From contig NZ_PPQC01000039.1 in NCBI RefSeq assembly GCF_002902365.1, positions 1-56,664 on the forward strand: 56,664 bases of DNA, written 5' to 3'. The notes below the pieces were generated by a model, which worked only from the letters and a program-made list of their open reading frames with translations, was not told the DNA's origin and did no database searches. Origin of the DNA: Staphylococcus cohnii subsp. cohnii. GTDB taxonomy: Bacteria; Bacillota; Bacilli; Staphylococcales; Staphylococcaceae. Both the position numbers and the translations under genes were made by a program. This document shows, piece by piece, positions 32,987-44,479 of this stretch (the first letter of the stretch is position 1; every line of letters starts with the position of its first letter).

Positions 32987-33508
32987 ATGCAACAAAAATC
33001 AGGTATTAAATGGTCCAGTTTATTAATAGGTGTCTTTTTTTTGATTATAGGCGTTTTTATCATTAGTTTTCCTGAAGAAAATTTATTTGCCATTACTTGG
33101 TTAATAGGTATTTTATTTATAATTAATGGCTTTATTGAAATTTTTGTAAGACGTATTATGAAACAAGCCACGCATAATGGTTCAAATTTATTGATTATCT
33201 TAGGTATTATCAACATTATTATTGGTATACTTATACTATTTAATGTAGTAACAAGTACAACATTTATTGTTTATTTATTTGCTATATGGTTTATTATTAA
33301 TGCACTTTTGAATATGTTTACGATTACGCCAGCAGAAGGAGCAAACAAACGATTTCATATAGTATCTATTATATTAAACATTATAGAAATTATATTTGGT
33401 ATCATTTTATTGTTTAATCCATTGATAGCTGCCGTTGTTATCGCTGTATTTATGAGCGCAGTTTTCTTTATTATTGGAATAACTTATCTCATAGATGCTT
33501 TACGTTAA
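32987..33508 (+). CDS. HdeD/DUF308-family membrane protein
   Basis: 173 residues with six hydrophobic segments in three pairs, each with the motif LIIGVFI or LGIINIIIGILIL, the repeat pattern of HdeD/DUF308. Members are linked with acid or general stress in other bacteria; the molecular job is unknown. The start at ATG 32987 has GGAGTG at good distance; a GTG at 32978 is too close to it. It diverges from the cfa pseudogene. Confidence 0.8.
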   Translation: MQQKSGIKWSSLLIGVFFLIIGVFIISFPEENLFAITWLIGILFIINGFIEIFVRRIMKQATHNGSNLLIILGIINIIIGILILFNVVTSTTFIVYLFAIWFIINALLNMFTITPAEGANKRFHIVSIILNIIEIIFGIILLFNPLIAAVVIAVFMSAVFFIIGITYLIDALR

Positions 33509-33513
33509 TTATT

Positions 33514-33553
33514 TTAAAAAAGTATTTCTAATATATTAGAAATACTTTTTTAA
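33514..33553. terminator. Terminator after the HdeD-like gene
   Basis: Perfect 17-base arms (TTAAAAAAGTATTTCTA) around six bases, T-run on either strand. Confidence 0.88.
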
Positions 33554-33698
33554 CCTAAAATTTTTGAATAATATTATTTATTAATTTACTATTCTGTTTA
33601 TATAATAAAATGATATTGCACTTCTGATTAGTGAGATATATACTAAAAATGTGGAAAACAACCAGAGTTGACATCGCATGATAATCCACACAAAGGGA

Positions 33699-33778
33699 GT
33701 GGGACGAAATCTTTTTAATAAAATTAGATTTCGTCCTACATGAAATGAGGCTGCAGGAATCCATCATGTCTCAGCCTC
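33699..33778. repeat. Staphylococcal-type double hairpin element
   Basis: Hairpin one: GTGGGACGAAATCT (33699-33712) with AGATTTCGTCCTAC (33726-33739). Hairpin two: GAGGCTG (33747-33753) with CAGCCTC (33772-33778). From memory, intergenic pieces opening GGGAGTGGGACGAAAT recur in staphylococcal genomes; no protein is encoded. Confidence 0.6.
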
Positions 33779-33788
33779 TTTTGAACAT

Positions 33789-33833
33789 AAGAAAGCATAC
33801 TGGCTTAGGGCTTATATACCAGTATGCTTTCTT
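33789..33833 (-). terminator. femAB terminator
   Basis: Perfect 15-base arms (AAGAAAGCATACTGG) directly past the femB stop. T-run at the closing arm is short (TTTCTT), so efficiency is unclear. Confidence 0.7.
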
Positions 33834-33834
33834 T

Positions 33835-35094
33835 TTATTTTTTAATTTTTTTTCTAATATTGTTAAGCGTATTGAATAACTTATACTTCGTTTTTTTGAT
33901 TGGTTTATAAAAATCACCAATTAATTCTTCAATTTGTACGCCGAAACCTCGTTTAAATCGATATACACCATAATCTTCACTATTTTCAGTGAAGTCACCA
34001 GATAAGCCATAGAAATTATAACGGCCATATCCATGATCAAAACAATAGTTAATCATAAACCAATGCATCATATAAGGTCCCATATATTGATTGTATTTTT
34101 CAGATGACCCACCTGAGAAATAATTCACTTCATACGCATTAGCAAAATATACGCCTGCTGCAAGGTTTAAGATTGAGCCATCTGTCTGTCTTAATTCACT
34201 CGCATGTAATAATTCTTTTTTGTCATGTTCAATTTGTTTATCGATTTCAGCAATTTTTTTCAATTGCTTATCAGATTTATTTTCATTTTGCATCATTTGA
34301 TCTCTACGCGCTTCTTTTTCATTTATACTTTCTTGCGTATTCGTAATATATTCATCTAGATCAATATAAGCTAGAGGAATTAAAGCTTTATCACCATAAT
34401 TATCGATAAAATTATAGAAATATTCATCAGTTTTTGATACAAAACCAGCTCGTTTTTCAGTTTCACGATAAAGTGATAAAAAGATGTCAAATTCATCTCT
34501 TTCTAAAAATCTTACCTTCACACCAAAATTAATTGCTTTATTAATATTTCGTTTTCTTTGGCTATCAAATTGTTTTTTTAATGATGTTGGTGATTTACCA
34601 TCTAAATTAAGTACACCCATCCATCTAACTTGACTTGATGTATCATATTCTGTTGTAAAACCATGATGTGTATATCCATGTGATTTAAATAAATTAACAA
34701 GCGCATCATTTTCTTGATAATCAGGCATTGGATTAATATCTTTATCATAAATTTGGTATATCCAATAAGGATCCATTTTCACATATAAACAATTTTGTTT
34801 TTGAAGGTAAGTATCTAACTCACGTAAATAGAAATCAACTAAACCTAAATCATTATAATCCATGACTGGACCTCGGTTTGAATAATATACATAGCTACCC
34901 ATAGTTGGGATTTTAGAGAAAAGACTAGCTGCGATAACTTGATTATCATCATCTTTTAAGCCTAATAAAACAACTTGAAAACCATCTTCTTCTCTAGTAG
35001 CTATATTTTCCTTTACTTGAAAGTAATGACTCTCTAATGCTGGATTTTGTACAAAATTGTCATATTCTTTGACAGTTAACTCTGTAAATTTCAT
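33835..35094 (-). CDS. femB: Aminoacyltransferase FemB (glycines 4 and 5 of the bridge)
   Basis: 419 residues, FemABX fold: two GNAT-like domains and a charged coiled-coil arm (about 240-300, rich in Lys, Glu, Gln). [27 protein letters not shown] and [17 protein letters not shown] are family blocks. It adds Gly from Gly-tRNA to the pentaglycine chain on lipid II, positions 4-5 in S. aureus. Follows femA by 32 bases. Position after FemA fits FemB; the Gly/Ser choice is not readable. Confidence 0.95.
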   Translation of the reverse strand: MKFTELTVKEYDNFVQNPALESHYFQVKENIATREEDGFQVVLLGLKDDDNQVIAASLFSKIPTMGSYVYYSNRGPVMDYNDLGLVDFYLRELDTYLQKQNCLYVKMDPYWIYQIYDKDINPMPDYQENDALVNLFKSHGYTHHGFTTEYDTSSQVRWMGVLNLDGKSPTSLKKQFDSQRKRNINKAINFGVKVRFLERDEFDIFLSLYRETEKRAGFVSKTDEYFYNFIDNYGDKALIPLAYIDLDEYITNTQESINEKEARRDQMMQNENKSDKQLKKIAEIDKQIEHDKKELLHASELRQTDGSILNLAAGVYFANAYEVNYFSGGSSEKYNQYMGPYMMHWFMINYCFDHGYGRYNFYGLSGDFTENSEDYGVYRFKRGFGVQIEELIGDFYKPIKKTKYKLFNTLNNIRKKIKK

Positions 35095-35126
35095 TATAGC
35101 TAGTTCCTTTCTAAATATAATACGTG

Positions 35127-36386
35127 TTACTTTTTATCTTTTAATCTCTTTAACATTGTATAAACTTTGTACATTGGTTTATTTATTGGTTTTATAAAAT
35201 CACCAACATATTCAACTACATTAGCGTTAAAGCCTTTTTTAAATTTAACAACACCTGCATCTTCTGCATCTTCTGAAAAATCACCACTTATGCCATAGAA
35301 GTTATATCTATCAATATTATTATCGATTGCATAATTTATCATTTTCCATTGTATTGCATAACTTCCCGCAAAATGTCTAAATTCGTTAGATGTTCCTCCA
35401 GCGTAATACACTACTTCGTACGGATTAACAATAAAGAATGCTGCTGAAATCGGTAATTCATTACCGTGTTGTTCTTGTAATGACTTAGCTTCATCAATTT
35501 TTTGTTGATTTGCAATAAGTTGTTTTTCTAAATTTTCTTTTTTATTATATGCTTTTTTATTTTCAGGACGTTTTTCTATATCTTTAAGCGCTTTGTTGAT
35601 ATCTTTACTTAACACTTCACGCTCTGACTTCAGTTCATCGATATATGCTTCAAAATCCATATAAGCTAATGGCACCAATACACGATTCTTATAATACTTT
35701 AATCTATTGTAATAGAAACTGTCTTCTCTATCATCGAAATCTTTAGTTTCTGAAGTATCTTCCATAAACGAACGGAAAATAGGTAATTCATCTTCGCCTA
35801 GGAATCTGACCTTCACGCCATTTTTTTGAACTTTTTTCGTATTACGTTTACGTAAACTATCCATATCATTTAGTACATCTTTTGCTGTTTTATCTTTTAA
35901 ATCTAATACGGAATGGAATCTTATTTGAATAATTGGATCAAAGCCAGTTAAAAATCCTTGATGTTTATAACCAAGTTGTTTCATTTTATCGAAGATCCAA
36001 TCATGACCTGCATTTTCTAATACATCTCCATCGTGATTTCGATATTGGTATGCTAAGTATGGATCTACTCTTAAATATAATGCATTATGTTTTTTTACAT
36101 ATTTAGCTAATTCATTGAAAAAATAATGGACGAGTTCTTTATTTTCAAAATCAATTACTGGTCCACGATTTGTATAAAAATATTTAAATATTTTCATAAC
36201 TGGTACAGCCGTTAATAAACATGCTGCTATAACTTCATTTTCATTATTTTTAACGCCTACTAAATGTGTTTCTGTGCCTTCTGCAATTTTTAATTCATAA
36301 TTCCCTACCATCTGTGTGAAATGACTGTTGGGCATATGATCAACAAATGCACCAAACTCTTTTGCAGTTAAATTCGTAAATTTCAT
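35127..36386 (-). CDS. femA: Aminoacyltransferase FemA (glycines 2 and 3 of the bridge)
   Basis: 419 residues, FemABX fold, opening [21 protein letters not shown], close to S. aureus Fem[31 protein letters not shown] and [15 protein letters not shown] are conserved; the coiled-coil arm covers about 245-310. It is needed for cell-wall crosslinking and, in S. aureus, for methicillin resistance. The gene starts after a 292-base gap that should hold the femAB promoter. Confidence 0.97.
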   Translation of the reverse strand: MKFTNLTAKEFGAFVDHMPNSHFTQMVGNYELKIAEGTETHLVGVKNNENEVIAACLLTAVPVMKIFKYFYTNRGPVIDFENKELVHYFFNELAKYVKKHNALYLRVDPYLAYQYRNHDGDVLENAGHDWIFDKMKQLGYKHQGFLTGFDPIIQIRFHSVLDLKDKTAKDVLNDMDSLRKRNTKKVQKNGVKVRFLGEDELPIFRSFMEDTSETKDFDDREDSFYYNRLKYYKNRVLVPLAYMDFEAYIDELKSEREVLSKDINKALKDIEKRPENKKAYNKKENLEKQLIANQQKIDEAKSLQEQHGNELPISAAFFIVNPYEVVYYAGGTSNEFRHFAGSYAIQWKMINYAIDNNIDRYNFYGISGDFSEDAEDAGVVKFKKGFNANVVEYVGDFIKPINKPMYKVYTMLKRLKDKK

Positions 36387-36609
36387 TTTATATACTCCTA
36401 TTTGTCTATAGTACTTTATTTCGAGTTTAAACTTTAATCTTAATTATTATACAATATTCAATTATAAAACTAAATCGATACCCTAGTTAGAATTACTAAA
36501 TGCTACAATTTACTTATTATTTATGTATTGTTTTATTATAGCATTACTTTTATTCTAACAAAGAATAACTATTTAAACACAAATCTTAATTTATTTATGT
36601 AAATATAAA

Positions 36610-36642
36610 AACTACTAACAAGTTTTTAACTTGTTAGTAGTT
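36610..36642. terminator. Terminator between the DJ-1 gene and femA
   Basis: Perfect 15-base arms (AACTACTAACAAGTT) around TTT, with Ts in the minus direction. Confidence 0.8.
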
Positions 36643-36678
36643 CGTGTTACCCAATATAACTTATTTTTAAAATCCCAC

Positions 36679-37338
36679 CTATATCAAAGCATCTTTTAAT
36701 GCTTCACCGATTGCTACACTTGATTGAGGATTTTGACCAGTGATGAATTGACTATCTGTTTCAACATGTTCGGTAAAGTTATCTTTGGTAACGAATTTAG
36801 CGCCCTGTTGCTCTAATTCTGTTTGTGTTAAGAATGGTACTTTATTTTCTAGTCCCATCGTACGCTCTTCATCATCTGTAAATGATGTTAAAGTAACACC
36901 TTCTACGAGATATTTACCATTTTTATCTTTTGCACCGACAAATGCACTTGGTCCATGACATACAGAACTTATAAACTTGCCTTCATCTTTAAAATCAGCC
37001 AAGATAGTAGCTAATTTTTGATTGTGAGCAAAATCAAATACTGTACCGTGACCACCTGGTAGATAAACTGCATCATAATCTGAAACATTAATGTTATCTA
37101 TACTTGGCACATCACTTATTTTTTCTACAAATTGTGCATATTTCGTTAATTCGTCATTTTGAGTTGAATTTGGATCTAAAGGAATTTCTCCACCTTCAAT
37201 TGAAACGATATCTACGTCGATACCTGATTCTGTTAAAATATGATAAGGTTCACTTGCTTCTTCCAACCATAATCCAGTTGGTGTGCCATCTTCATATTGT
37301 GCTCTACTTGTTATAATGAATAAAACTTTTTTATTCAC
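36679..37338 (-). CDS. DJ-1/PfpI-family protein (Hsp31-like glutamine amidotransferase fold)
   Basis: 219 residues. The nucleophile elbow SVCHGPSAF places the catalytic Cys at 127 with His128, and E27 (WLEEA) is the usual partner Glu. The family includes Hsp31-type chaperones and methylglyoxal/glyoxalase-III deglycases; the exact activity cannot be told. The start is GTG at 37338 with AAGAGGTGA in front; the ORF opens at a GTG at 37347, inside that ribosome binding site. Confidence 0.85.
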   Translation of the reverse strand: MNKKVLFIITSRAQYEDGTPTGLWLEEASEPYHILTESGIDVDIVSIEGGEIPLDPNSTQNDELTKYAQFVEKISDVPSIDNINVSDYDAVYLPGGHGTVFDFAHNQKLATILADFKDEGKFISSVCHGPSAFVGAKDKNGKYLVEGVTLTSFTDDEERTMGLENKVPFLTQTELEQQGAKFVTKDNFTEHVETDSQFITGQNPQSSVAIGEALKDALI

Positions 37339-37458
37339 GGTTGTCACCTCTTCATTTATTTAGGTTATTATCTACTTGAAATTACATCGAATTCATTTCG
37401 ATGTTTCAATTTTGACTATCTATTTCAAATAATACCCACCTAAAATAAACATTACACA

Positions 37459-38202
37459 TTATTCATTAATTTGTACATCATCTAGGGTTGTTCTAATCGA
37501 ATTTAGATACGCGATTGTCTGTTCTTTTTGATCATGTTCAAACCGTTTAACAATTTCACTACCGATGACTACGCCATCAGCAACTTCGCTAATGTCATTA
37601 ACATGTGCTTTAGTACGAATACCAAAACCAGCCACTACAGGTACATGCGCTTTGTTTTTAATTTTTTCAATTTTTCGTTTTAGTTCTGGGTGAAATTTTC
37701 CATTTTCTCCAGTTGTTGCATTCATTGTAACTGTATAGATAAACCCTTCCGCATTTTCAGCAATTTGATTGATACGTTCATCAGATGTTGTCATAGCAAT
37801 TAATGAAATAATATTAACTTTACGATGAGGATGTCTATCTTTTAATTGTTGGACAAGTTCATGTGGCAAATCAGGTATAATTAATCCATATACGCCAGCT
37901 TTCTCACATGCATCAAAAAATGCATCTTCTCCATAATGATTAATAATATTGATATATGTCATGAGTACATATTGACTGTTTATAGAATCACGATGTGTAG
38001 TCAGTTCATCAAAAATGTATGCGATATTCACGCCTTGTTGTATTGCTTTATTTCCAGCTTCCATAATCACTGGACCATCAGCTACTGGATCTGAAAATGG
38101 AACGCCTACTTCAATAATATCCGCGCCTGATTCACTTAATATTTTCATATTTTCAATAAAATTTTTGTTTCCCATGATATAGGGAATAAATAATTTATGC
38201 AT
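37459..38202 (-). CDS. trpA: Tryptophan synthase alpha chain
   Basis: 247 residues, TIM barrel. Catalytic residues are E31 and D38 in [17 protein letters not shown]. It cleaves indole-3-glycerol phosphate and passes indole to TrpB. The start ATG at 38202 follows AAGGTGG and overlaps trpB by 8 bases. Last of the seven trp genes; no clear terminator was seen before the DJ-1 gene. Confidence 0.96.
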   Translation of the reverse strand: MHKLFIPYIMGNKNFIENMKILSESGADIIEVGVPFSDPVADGPVIMEAGNKAIQQGVNIAYIFDELTTHRDSINSQYVLMTYINIINHYGEDAFFDACEKAGVYGLIIPDLPHELVQQLKDRHPHRKVNIISLIAMTTSDERINQIAENAEGFIYTVTMNATTGENGKFHPELKRKIEKIKNKAHVPVVAGFGIRTKAHVNDISEVADGVVIGSEIVKRFEHDQKEQTIAYLNSIRTTLDDVQINE

Positions 38203-39409
38203 TACTTTCGCCACCTTGTCTCATGTAGTTTCTAATCGTTTCCATATCTTTATCACCGCGCCCTGACACAGTTACGACAATGATTTGATCTTTATCCATA
38301 GATGGTGCTAGCTCTTCAACAAAACTTAATGCATGCGCACTTTCTATCGCAGGTATAATACCTTCTGCCTGAGTGAATTTCACCAATGCATCCATAGCTT
38401 GTCTATCACTAGCAGTTGCATATTTAACTCTACCAATATCATGATAATATGAATGCTCAGGTCCTACCCCCGGATAATCTAACCCAGCTGAGATTGAATG
38501 TGCTAATTCTATCTGTCCGTTTTCATCTTGTATTAAATACATTTTTGTACCATGTAAAATACCTTCATGCCCTTTATTTATTGCGAGTGCATGTTTATCA
38601 CTGTCAATGCCCTCTCCTGCTGCTTCAACACCATATAGTGCAACATCATCTTGAATAAATGGATAAAATGTACCAATAGCATTTGATCCTCCACTTACGC
38701 ATGCAACTATCGCATCTGGTAAACACGCTTCTTTCTCTTTGATTTGATCTTTAATTTCAGTACCTATAACTTTTTGGAAATCTCTCACTATAGTCGGGAA
38801 TGGATCTGGTCCTAAAGCAGACCCTAATAAATAATGTGTATCGTCTACATGACTTACCCAATATTGTAACGCCTTATTTACTGCATCAGATAACGTACCC
38901 TGTCCTTCAGTCACAGGTTCAACCTTTGCACCAAGTAATTCCATTCTAAATACATTTAACTCTTGTCGTTTGATATCTTCTTCACCCATAAACACTACGA
39001 GCTCCATATCAAATAATGCTGCTGCTGTCGCGCTAGCAACTCCATGTTGTCCTGCGCCTGTTTCTGCAACTAGCTTATTTTTACCCATTCTTTTAGCTAA
39101 AAGCGCTTGACCCAGCGCATTATTAATTTTGTGGGCTCCAGTATGATTTAAATCTTCTCTTTTTAAATATATTTTTGCCCCGCCTAGCGCTTCTGTATAT
39201 GATGCCGCATATGTTAATGGTGTCTCTCTTCCTACATAATCTTTTAAATAATTATTCAGTTCATTTTGAAACTTAGGATCTATTTTAGCTTTTTCATAAG
39301 CTTGTTTAAGTTCTTGAATTGCTGGCATTAATGTTTCTGGGACATATTGACCACCAAAATTGCCGAAAAATCCAAATTCATCTGCTTCTGTTTGTATGTT
39401 TTTAACCAT
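38195..39409 (-). CDS. trpB: Tryptophan synthase beta chain
   Basis: 404 residues. The PLP lysine is K94 in [18 protein letters not shown] binds the PLP phosphate. It condenses indole with serine to tryptophan. The start follows AAAGGAG, two bases after trpF. Confidence 0.97.
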   Translation of the reverse strand: MVKNIQTEADEFGFFGNFGGQYVPETLMPAIQELKQAYEKAKIDPKFQNELNNYLKDYVGRETPLTYAASYTEALGGAKIYLKREDLNHTGAHKINNALGQALLAKRMGKNKLVAETGAGQHGVASATAAALFDMELVVFMGEEDIKRQELNVFRMELLGAKVEPVTEGQGTLSDAVNKALQYWVSHVDDTHYLLGSALGPDPFPTIVRDFQKVIGTEIKDQIKEKEACLPDAIVACVSGGSNAIGTFYPFIQDDVALYGVEAAGEGIDSDKHALAINKGHEGILHGTKMYLIQDENGQIELAHSISAGLDYPGVGPEHSYYHDIGRVKYATASDRQAMDALVKFTQAEGIIPAIESAHALSFVEELAPSMDKDQIIVVTVSGRGDKDMETIRNYMRQGGESNA

Positions 39410-39411
39410 AT

Positions 39412-40041
39412 TTAATTAACTCCTTTTACAAGTTCTATGATTGCTTGCATTTTTTCGCTATCTTTCACACCATTTGTTTCGATACCACTTGCAATATCAT
39501 AACCATTGTGGTTTAAACTAAGTTTACTTACACTTTGAATATTTTTATAATCCATACCGCCAGCTATTAAAAAATCCACATCTGCTATATCTTTTAATAT
39601 TTCCCAATCATAGGATTGGCCAGTACCACCATAAGAAATTGATGGTGTATCAATAATAAATCGATCTACAAAACCTTTATAATATTGAATGTACTTCGCT
39701 AATGTATTAGCGTTTTTTGCAGGTAATGCTTTAATAATTTTTATATTGTCTTTTTTTTGACGTATAAAATGAATGGTCTCTAAATTTTCCGATCCGTGTA
39801 ATTGGATAGTAGTTATATTTGTATTATCTATGAGATTACTGAGCGTTTGATAATCTGGATTTACTACAATTACTACTTTATCTTTATCTTCTGGTATTAT
39901 GTTAGCAAATGCTTCTATCTTATCGATATCCACATAACGTTTGCTTTTGGGGTAATGAATAAAACCAATTGCATCAATATCTAAATCTTTTGCTTTATAT
40001 ACATCTTCAATTGTTTTAAAACCACAAAATTTCAATTTCAT
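39412..40041 (-). CDS. trpF: Phosphoribosylanthranilate isomerase
   Basis: 209 residues, TIM barrel opening [14 protein letters not shown], where the Cys is the usual general base; [16 protein letters not shown] carries the acid and a phosphate-binding loop. The start overlaps the trpC stop (ATGA). Confidence 0.95.
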   Translation of the reverse strand: MKLKFCGFKTIEDVYKAKDLDIDAIGFIHYPKSKRYVDIDKIEAFANIIPEDKDKVVIVVNPDYQTLSNLIDNTNITTIQLHGSENLETIHFIRQKKDNIKIIKALPAKNANTLAKYIQYYKGFVDRFIIDTPSISYGGTGQSYDWEILKDIADVDFLIAGGMDYKNIQSVSKLSLNHNGYDIASGIETNGVKDSEKMQAIIELVKGVN

Positions 40042-40820
40042 ACCTTCACCTTATCTAACTTTAGACTTGGTAAAAATTGACTTAAATCATCACATTTCAT
40101 TAACGATTCACCGATAAGCAAACCATCAATACCTGCTTTTATAATACTTGCAACATCCTGTTTGTTGCGAATACCACTTTCAGAAATATAATAATAACCT
40201 GCTTTTTTATTTTCTAATATTTCATTTGTATGCAAAACATCTGTTACAAATCGTTTTAAATCTCTATTGTTCACACCAATAATTTTAGGATCTAACTTGT
40301 AAGCACGTTCCAACTCTTCTTTATCATGTACTTCTACTAATACTTCTAAATTTTTTGATATCGCATAATCATATAAGTCTTTCAACTGTTGATCAGTCAA
40401 TACATTTACAATAAGTAAGATAATAGACGCTCCTGCCTTTTTAGCAACATCAATTTGAATAGGATCAATTACAAAATCTTTACACAATACTGGTAAATCA
40501 GTTACTTGTGTCAAAGTTTGTAATCGTTCGTAACTTCCTCCAAAATAATGTTCATCTGTTAAGATTGAAACTGCGTTTGCACCATACGTTTCATACGCCT
40601 TAACCTGTTGTTTCAAATCTCTACCTGGAAGTTCAGATAATGTCGGACTTTTCGATTTAATTTCAGCGATAACCGATAATTGATCAGCTTGTGCTAACTG
40701 TGACTCAAACGTTTGTTTATGCGTAATGTCTACCTCATCAAGGTCTGATAATTTTTTTGTATAATAGCCATCCTTCAATAATTCCTTTTTATAAGCTACG
40801 ATTTCATCCAATATAGTCAT
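40038..40820 (-). CDS. trpC: Indole-3-glycerol phosphate synthase
   Basis: 260 residues. [15 protein letters not shown] holds the catalytic Lys, [12 protein letters not shown] and GVNNRDL follow in order, and ISESGI binds phosphate. The start at 40820 has GGGAGGC before it and overlaps trpD by 17 bases. The frame is open further upstream but family members start MTILDEIV. Confidence 0.95.
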   Translation of the reverse strand: MTILDEIVAYKKELLKDGYYTKKLSDLDEVDITHKQTFESQLAQADQLSVIAEIKSKSPTLSELPGRDLKQQVKAYETYGANAVSILTDEHYFGGSYERLQTLTQVTDLPVLCKDFVIDPIQIDVAKKAGASIILLIVNVLTDQQLKDLYDYAISKNLEVLVEVHDKEELERAYKLDPKIIGVNNRDLKRFVTDVLHTNEILENKKAGYYYISESGIRNKQDVASIIKAGIDGLLIGESLMKCDDLSQFLPSLKLDKVKV

Positions 40821-41820
40821 ACGTTTTGCCTCCCATTTTGTTATATTGTTTGAGTGCATCTCCATTTTCAATTAATATTTTTGCTTTATAAACACCTTCT
40901 TGAATAGTGGCTGTTTTTTCAGCAACATATAAGGCAATGCCTGCATTCAATAACACCACATCTCTTTTAGCGCTTTGATCTTTAACATTTAATATTTGTT
41001 TTGTAATTTCTAAATTTTCCTGAGGTGTGCCACCTTTTAAATCCGTATTTGGTGCATAATCTAATCCTAATTCTGTTGCATTTATAGAATAAGATTTAAT
41101 GTGTTTGTCTTCCGTCACTTCATATAGTGTGTTATTTCCAGATAAAGTAGCCTCGTCCATACCATTTGCACCATGTAAGACAATAGCTCTTTTTCTACCT
41201 AAATCTGCTAACGTTTGCGCAATTTTATTTAATTGGGACGGTTCATAGACACCCATAACTTGATAATCTAATTTGAATGGATTAATTAATGGTCCAGTAA
41301 CATTAAAAATAGTTGGATTACTAATGGCTTTTCTTAACGGTTGAATATGCTTCATAATTGGATATGTTTCAGTTGCATTTAAAAAAACAAGCCCCTGTGT
41401 TTTTAAATGTGTTGATGTTTCCTCAACACTTCGTGTTGGAATACACATTGCATTTAATAAATCGGTACTCCCTGATGCTGATGTAACGCTTCTATTACCA
41501 TGTTTAATAACTGGTACACCTGCACTTGCCAATACAAAAGAAACTGTTGTTGAAATATTAAAACTATTAGATTTATCTCCACCAGTACCACAAACACACA
41601 TGCTATTAGGAAAAGTTGGTTGTGTAGGATACATAGACCCTATTAAGCTTTTTGAAATATATGTTAATTCCGCTTGACTAGGTTCTCTTTCCGAAAAGGC
41701 TTCTAACAGTTCTCGTTTTGTATCATCTTCTAGTTGATCTGTGATTAATAATTCTATAAATTCGTTCATTTGTGTTTGATTAAGTGGCTTATACTGTTTT
41801 ATATGATTTTGTAGACTCAT
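40804..41820 (-). CDS. trpD: Anthranilate phosphoribosyltransferase
   Basis: 338 residues. [14 protein letters not shown] binds [19 protein letters not shown] binds anthranilate and PRPP. It overlaps trpG by 32 bases with GGAGGTC as ribosome binding site inside trpG. Stand-alone, not fused to trpG. Confidence 0.96.
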   Translation of the reverse strand: MSLQNHIKQYKPLNQTQMNEFIELLITDQLEDDTKRELLEAFSEREPSQAELTYISKSLIGSMYPTQPTFPNSMCVCGTGGDKSNSFNISTTVSFVLASAGVPVIKHGNRSVTSASGSTDLLNAMCIPTRSVEETSTHLKTQGLVFLNATETYPIMKHIQPLRKAISNPTIFNVTGPLINPFKLDYQVMGVYEPSQLNKIAQTLADLGRKRAIVLHGANGMDEATLSGNNTLYEVTEDKHIKSYSINATELGLDYAPNTDLKGGTPQENLEITKQILNVKDQSAKRDVVLLNAGIALYVAEKTATIQEGVYKAKILIENGDALKQYNKMGGKTYDYIG

Positions 41821-42385
41821 TATAATTGACCTCCTCTACTATATTTAAAAAGTTATTGATGATTGCTTCACCGTATTCAGTAGCAAAAGATTCTGGGTGA
41901 TATTGTATGCCAAAATGTAAATCATTAATATGCTCAAATGATTGAATACTATCTTTTGTTTGAGCAGTTATTTTTAATGTATCTGGCAACGTTTTTGGGT
42001 CACTAATTAAAGAATGATAGCGCATTATTTCAGAATATTCTGTAATATTTCGGTATAGTTTGGATTCATTTACAATCTGCATCGTATCTTTTTTACCGTG
42101 ACATATTTTTTCACCTTGGATAACATCACCACCGTGGTAACATGTCAATGCTTGTGAGCCCAGACATACACCTAATATTGGTTTATGTTTATAATGTTCA
42201 ATAATATTGAGTAAATAGCTAGTATCTAACGGATGTCCAGGTCCTGGCGATATAATCAAACCATCTATTTTTAAATCAAATATTTCAGGATCATCTGGAT
42301 ACTTAATAATTACATCAGAAGTCTTTCCTACAATATTGACTAAGTTATACGTAAAAGAATCGTAATTGTCCACTACTAAAATCAT
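41789..42385 (-). CDS. trpG: Anthranilate synthase component II (glutamine amidotransferase)
   Basis: 198 residues, class I amidotransferase. Cys74 in GVCLGSQAL and the HPES motif complete the triad. It supplies ammonia to TrpE. The start overlaps the trpE stop by 4 bases, giving coupled, equimolar synthesis. Because trp operon TrpG can double as PabA, a folate role is possible but unproven. Confidence 0.95.
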   Translation of the reverse strand: MILVVDNYDSFTYNLVNIVGKTSDVIIKYPDDPEIFDLKIDGLIISPGPGHPLDTSYLLNIIEHYKHKPILGVCLGSQALTCYHGGDVIQGEKICHGKKDTMQIVNESKLYRNITEYSEIMRYHSLISDPKTLPDTLKITAQTKDSIQSFEHINDLHFGIQYHPESFATEYGEAIINNFLNIVEEVNYNESTKSYKTV

Positions 42386-43791
42386 GGTGAAACCTCCAAT
42401 AAACTTTTGGCTTTTAATTTTGTTTCTTCTAATTCTTTTTCAGGTATTGAATCATAAACGACACCACATCCTGCTTCTACATTGATGTATGTATCATCAA
42501 TCATCATTGTACGAATCGCTAAGGCAAAATCTAGGTCATGATTACAGTTGATATATCCTATCCCTCCACTGTATACACCTCGTTTTTGAGGTTGGGCTTC
42601 ATAAATTCTTTGTATTGCTCTTAATTTAGGTGCTCCTGACACGGTACCTGTAGGTAATAAACTTGCAATTACAGTCATTGGTGAATAATTTGATTTCAGT
42701 TTTCCCGTTACCTCACTAACAATATGCATAACATGTTCATAACGCTCAATTGACATTAACTTTTCAATTTTAGAACTAGCAATTTCACTCACTCTATGAA
42801 TATCATTTCTACCTAAATCAACAAGCATACTATGTTCACTTATCTCTTTTTCATCATTGATTAGCTGTTGTTCATTTTCAAGATCTTCCTTGTCAGTCGC
42901 GCCTCGTTTAATTGTTCCAGCTATAGGATTTGTGACTACAGTTTGCCCTTTCACTTTGACAAAACTTTCAGGTGAACTACCTACAATAATCGGTTCATCA
43001 AAATTCAAATAATACATGTAAGGACTTGGGTTTTGTCTCTTTAAATTCTGATAAAGCTGATACGATAATTGTTGTAAATTCATTCCAAAATCATGTTTAT
43101 ACTTATATATAATTGAGGGTACAACTTGAAACATGTCTCCTTGTTGTATCAATGATTTCATTTCACTTACAGTTTTTTTAAATTGATCTGGTGTAATGTT
43201 CGATTCAATTGCTTTGTCTTTTATGTCATTTTTTATAGGCGAAGGATATATACTTATATTTTGCAACTCATCAACATGTCGTTTGACACGTAATGCTAAT
43301 TGCTCTTCATTTTCATTTGAAAACAAGTTTGTGGATATAACATAGAGATGCTCTTTGTAATGGTCAAACACGTATACATCTTCTACCATGTGAAATTTAG
43401 CATCGTGTTGTTTATGGTCAGCTAAGTCGATTTGCTTTAATACAGGAAATTCATGTCTTACCAAATCAAAACTGCATGATCCAACAAATCCTGAGATAAA
43501 TGGTAATTGTGCTAAATCTTCGTCTTCTATTTCTACTTTATATTGATCTATAAAAGCTTTCAGTTTTTCATATGGTGCTTCGTTTTCTATCTCTGTCTGC
43601 TTATCATTATATTGAATGACCAAATTTTCATTATCTAAAGTCACTGAGCCGTATACATCAAATATTACAATTGAATAACGCCCTTTCACTTTAGATTGTT
43701 CTGTACTTTCCAATACTATTTTTTGTTTTTTCAATCTTGCCAATGCTTCTGGTGTTACTTCAGCGTTTATCTTTTGATATTGCACCTTCAT
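42382..43791 (-). CDS. trpE: Anthranilate synthase component I
   Basis: 469 residues. The chorismate-binding domain shows PIAGTIKRGATDKED, DLGRNDIHRVS, LPTGTVSGAPKLRA and EAGCGVVYDS. It makes anthranilate from chorismate. First gene of the operon, with AAGGAGG before the ATG and two T-box riboswitches upstream. From memory, the feedback site should lie in the N-terminal half. Confidence 0.96.
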   Translation of the reverse strand: MKVQYQKINAEVTPEALARLKKQKIVLESTEQSKVKGRYSIVIFDVYGSVTLDNENLVIQYNDKQTEIENEAPYEKLKAFIDQYKVEIEDEDLAQLPFISGFVGSCSFDLVRHEFPVLKQIDLADHKQHDAKFHMVEDVYVFDHYKEHLYVISTNLFSNENEEQLALRVKRHVDELQNISIYPSPIKNDIKDKAIESNITPDQFKKTVSEMKSLIQQGDMFQVVPSIIYKYKHDFGMNLQQLSYQLYQNLKRQNPSPYMYYLNFDEPIIVGSSPESFVKVKGQTVVTNPIAGTIKRGATDKEDLENEQQLINDEKEISEHSMLVDLGRNDIHRVSEIASSKIEKLMSIERYEHVMHIVSEVTGKLKSNYSPMTVIASLLPTGTVSGAPKLRAIQRIYEAQPQKRGVYSGGIGYINCNHDLDFALAIRTMMIDDTYINVEAGCGVVYDSIPEKELEETKLKAKSLLEVSP

Positions 43792-43807
43792 TTTTACTCC
43801 TCCTTAT

Positions 43808-44010
43808 AAAAAAATCAGCATCCTTAAATATTGATTAAGGACGCTGATGCGCGGTACCACCTAAATTAGTAGATCATATCAGTCTCATCTACTCACTCAT
43901 TTAACTATACGATTTTAACCCAACAAAACCCAATTTCAGTATGTGTAGGTGTTAGTTTTCATCTACCACTAACTTTCTGCTTGCTACCATTCACAACTTA
44001 CTACATTTTG
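43808..44010 (-). promoter_or_regulatory. T-box riboswitch 2 (promoter-distal), Trp-specific
   Basis: The T-box motif AGGTGGTACCGCGC is at 43849-43862 on the minus strand. Upstream is the stem I part: GAAAGTTAGTGGTAGATGAAAACTAAC followed by GAAATTGGG, whose specifier is TGG (43930-43932), the Trp codon. The terminator is ATCAGCGTCCTTAA with its complement plus seven Ts (to 43808). An uncharged tRNA-Trp would free trpE from termination. Confidence 0.88.
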
Positions 44011-44021
44011 TTTTTTTATAT

Positions 44022-44245
44022 AAAAAAACACCACACTAACGCATGCTGTAAGGACGCGTTACCGTGGTGCCACCTTAGTTAACAATTTCATTGTTCACTT
44101 TAAAAATTATTATATTATGCTTACGTTTAAAAGCCCAATTCACAATATATGTTGTGCTAATTTCCATCTACCATTAGCTTTCTACTTGCTACAAATCATA
44201 TACGTTACTTTACCTTTCAAACGGCAACTGTCGTTGCAAAATGAA
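44022..44245 (-). promoter_or_regulatory. T-box riboswitch 1 (promoter-proximal), Trp-specific
   Basis: T-box motif AAGGTGGCACCACGGTAACG spans 44055-44076. The stem I apical hairpin AGCTAATGG...TTAGC is followed by TGTGAATTGGGC, with specifier TGG at 44135-44137. The terminator stem CACCACGGTAACGC/GCGTTAGTGTGGTG precedes seven Ts at 44022-44028. Both T-boxes must read through for trpE to be made. Confidence 0.88.
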
Positions 44246-44254
44246 TTAATTAGT

Positions 44255-44283
44255 ATAATACAATCTTCATTCTTTTTTGTCAA
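44255..44283 (-). promoter_or_regulatory. Promoter of the trp operon
   Basis: On the minus strand, TTGACA (44283-44278), 17 bases, TATTAT (44260-44255), directly ahead of the first T-box. A near-consensus promoter. Confidence 0.8.
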
Positions 44284-44411
44284 CTTTTATTTTTAAATTT
44301 TTCTACTTACTTAAAGTAATCTGGTGACATAGTTTTTAATTATATTGAAATTGTTTAAGCTAATGACCTTATAAATGCGTTCTGCTTTTGAAATAGAAAA
44401 TAAAACATGTA

Positions 44412-44440
44412 TTGCGAATTAACTACTCCTACTATACAAT
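44412..44440 (+). promoter_or_regulatory. Possible tyrA promoter
   Basis: TTGCGA (44412-44417), 17 bases, TACAAT (44435-44440), 39 bases ahead of the tyrA ATG. No tyrosine T-box is visible here. Confidence 0.5.
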
Positions 44441-44479
44441 GTTACTATTCTGAAAATTTTGATAGAGGTGGTCAGCAAA

